DNA of 7,033 bases, taken from NCBI GenBank assembly GCA_030146615.1, contig JASLBL010000267.1, forward strand, positions 1 through 7,033, read 5' to 3'. The position numbers and the translations under genes were made by a program. Origin of the DNA: Actinomycetes bacterium (GTDB lineage Bacteria; Actinomycetota; CALGFH01). This document shows, one piece after another, positions 6,515 through 7,033 of the stretch. The first letter of the stretch is position 1. Each line of letters starts with the position of its first letter. Below the pieces are notes generated by a model. It was not told the DNA's origin, searched no databases, and saw nothing but the letters and a program-made list of their open reading frames with translations.

Positions 6515-7033
6515 GGCGCAGCAGCCGGACGCGCCGCCTGGCCTGGACGGCGTTGGCCACGGCCATGAGGTCGTCGCCGTCCTCGCCCCCCGACCCGCCG
6601 CTGTCGCCGGGTCGCCGCCCGCTGTCGGCGAGGTCGGCCCAGAGCACCGCCCACGCCGCCTCCGGCCGCGCCGGGGCCGGGTCGGGCTCGGCGGCGGGCC
6701 GGGACGCCGGCGTCGCCGAAGGGTGGGCCGGGGTTGCGGGCGGTTGGGGGCGGTCGGGCGGTCGGGTGGTGCTGGGGGCGCCGAGGAGGTGCTCGGCGGC
6801 CGACTGGAGCATCGGCTCGACCAGCGCCGCCCGGACGGCCGCCTCACCGGACGGTCCCTGGCCGTTCCTGAAGGAGCGGATGGCCGAGCGGACGGCCGCC
6901 TCGTCGAAGCCCCGGCCGGCCAGCGCCCTGGCCATCGCCTCGATCAGCGGGTCCCCGAACCCGGCGTGGCGCCGCCCCTCTCGGCCCCCGTTGCCGCCGT
7001 CCGGGCGGCCCGACCCGCGCTCGCCCGCCGGCC
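6510..7033 (-). CDS. Hypothetical protein with Pro/Ala-rich linker (5' end beyond window)
   Basis: I do not recognise this protein. The minus-strand frame is open from the TGA at 6510-6512 to the right edge. The visible 174 codons read as a Gly/Arg-rich N-terminal part (GERGSGRPDGGNGGREGRR), a probably helical segment (FGDPLIEAMARALAGRGFDEAAVRSAIRSF is the visible core, split here only by description), a Pro/Ala/Thr-rich, likely disordered linker, and a C-terminal part with AAWAVLWADLADSG, an acidic Gly/Ser stretch and a basic end, QARRRVRLLRR. An ATG at 6933-6935 could give a 141-residue protein, but its upstream GAGG is too close, so I infer that the true start lies further right. No signal peptide or membrane segment is visible. 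It converges on the synthetase with a 5-bp gap. The frame has protein-like helical segments at both ends of the linker, but the GC bias also keeps false frames open, so confidence is moderate. Confidence 0.6.
   Translation of the reverse strand, partial: PAGERGSGRPDGGNGGREGRRHAGFGDPLIEAMARALAGRGFDEAAVRSAIRSFRNGQGPSGEAAVRAALVEPMLQSAAEHLLGAPSTTRPPDRPQPPATPAHPSATPASRPAAEPDPAPARPEAAWAVLWADLADSGRRPGDSGGSGGEDGDDLMAVANAVQARRRVRLLRR
6721..6778 (+). other. G-run cluster with G-quadruplex potential
   Basis: Eight runs of three or more G lie within 58 nt of the plus strand, separated by gaps of 1 to 7 nt, which fits the usual G-quadruplex pattern. The stretch is the template strand of the Pro/Ala-rich linker of the minus-strand gene, so the G-runs partly follow from Pro codons. 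Folding is possible but not shown. Confidence 0.5.

Noticed and set aside
5329..6654. 441-codon minus-strand frame opposite the acyl-CoA synthetase
   Set aside because: It is antisense to a full-length gene with all family motifs, and its translation is a Gly/Leu/Asp/Gln-rich shadow without a recognisable domain.

Overview
The window is very GC-rich and carries three fully or mostly readable genes plus a fragment of a fourth. Codon third positions are almost always G or C, one start is GTG, and the protein families (BTAD/SARP-type regulator, short primase-polymerase-like protein, FadD15-like acyl-CoA ligase) are typical of Actinomycetota. Nothing fixes the genus. I see no tRNA, rRNA, CRISPR array, transposase or phage gene.

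Layout, left to right. Positions 1-3777 (minus strand) hold a very large regulator that runs off the left edge. Its 1259 visible residues form an OmpR/SARP-type winged helix, a BTAD domain, a class III nucleotide-cyclase-like domain, an AAA/STAND ATPase and a long TPR region. No stop codon occurs from its start to base 1. A short, less GC-rich gap (3778-3873) carries two identical 9-bp direct repeats 31 bp apart. Positions 3874-4509 (minus) encode a 211-residue protein related to the bifunctional primase/polymerase N-terminal domain. A 144-bp divergent intergenic region follows, with a 7-bp-stem inverted repeat and a plausible plus-strand promoter. Positions 4654-6504 (plus) encode a complete 616-residue AMP-forming long-chain acyl-CoA synthetase. 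It converges, with only 5 bp between stop codons, on a minus-strand gene of unknown function (6510 to the right edge) containing a Pro/Ala-rich linker.

How the genes may work together. The regulator and the primase-polymerase-like gene lie in the same direction 96 bp apart and could be co-transcribed or separately controlled. The acyl-CoA synthetase is divergent from them and has its own promoter candidate, so a shared pathway is not evident.

The most notable point is that two enzyme-like domains here have lost their expected catalytic residues: the cyclase domain of the regulator and the primase-polymerase-like protein. Both look like former enzymes reused for binding or regulation. I do not see clear evidence for a wholly new multi-gene system.
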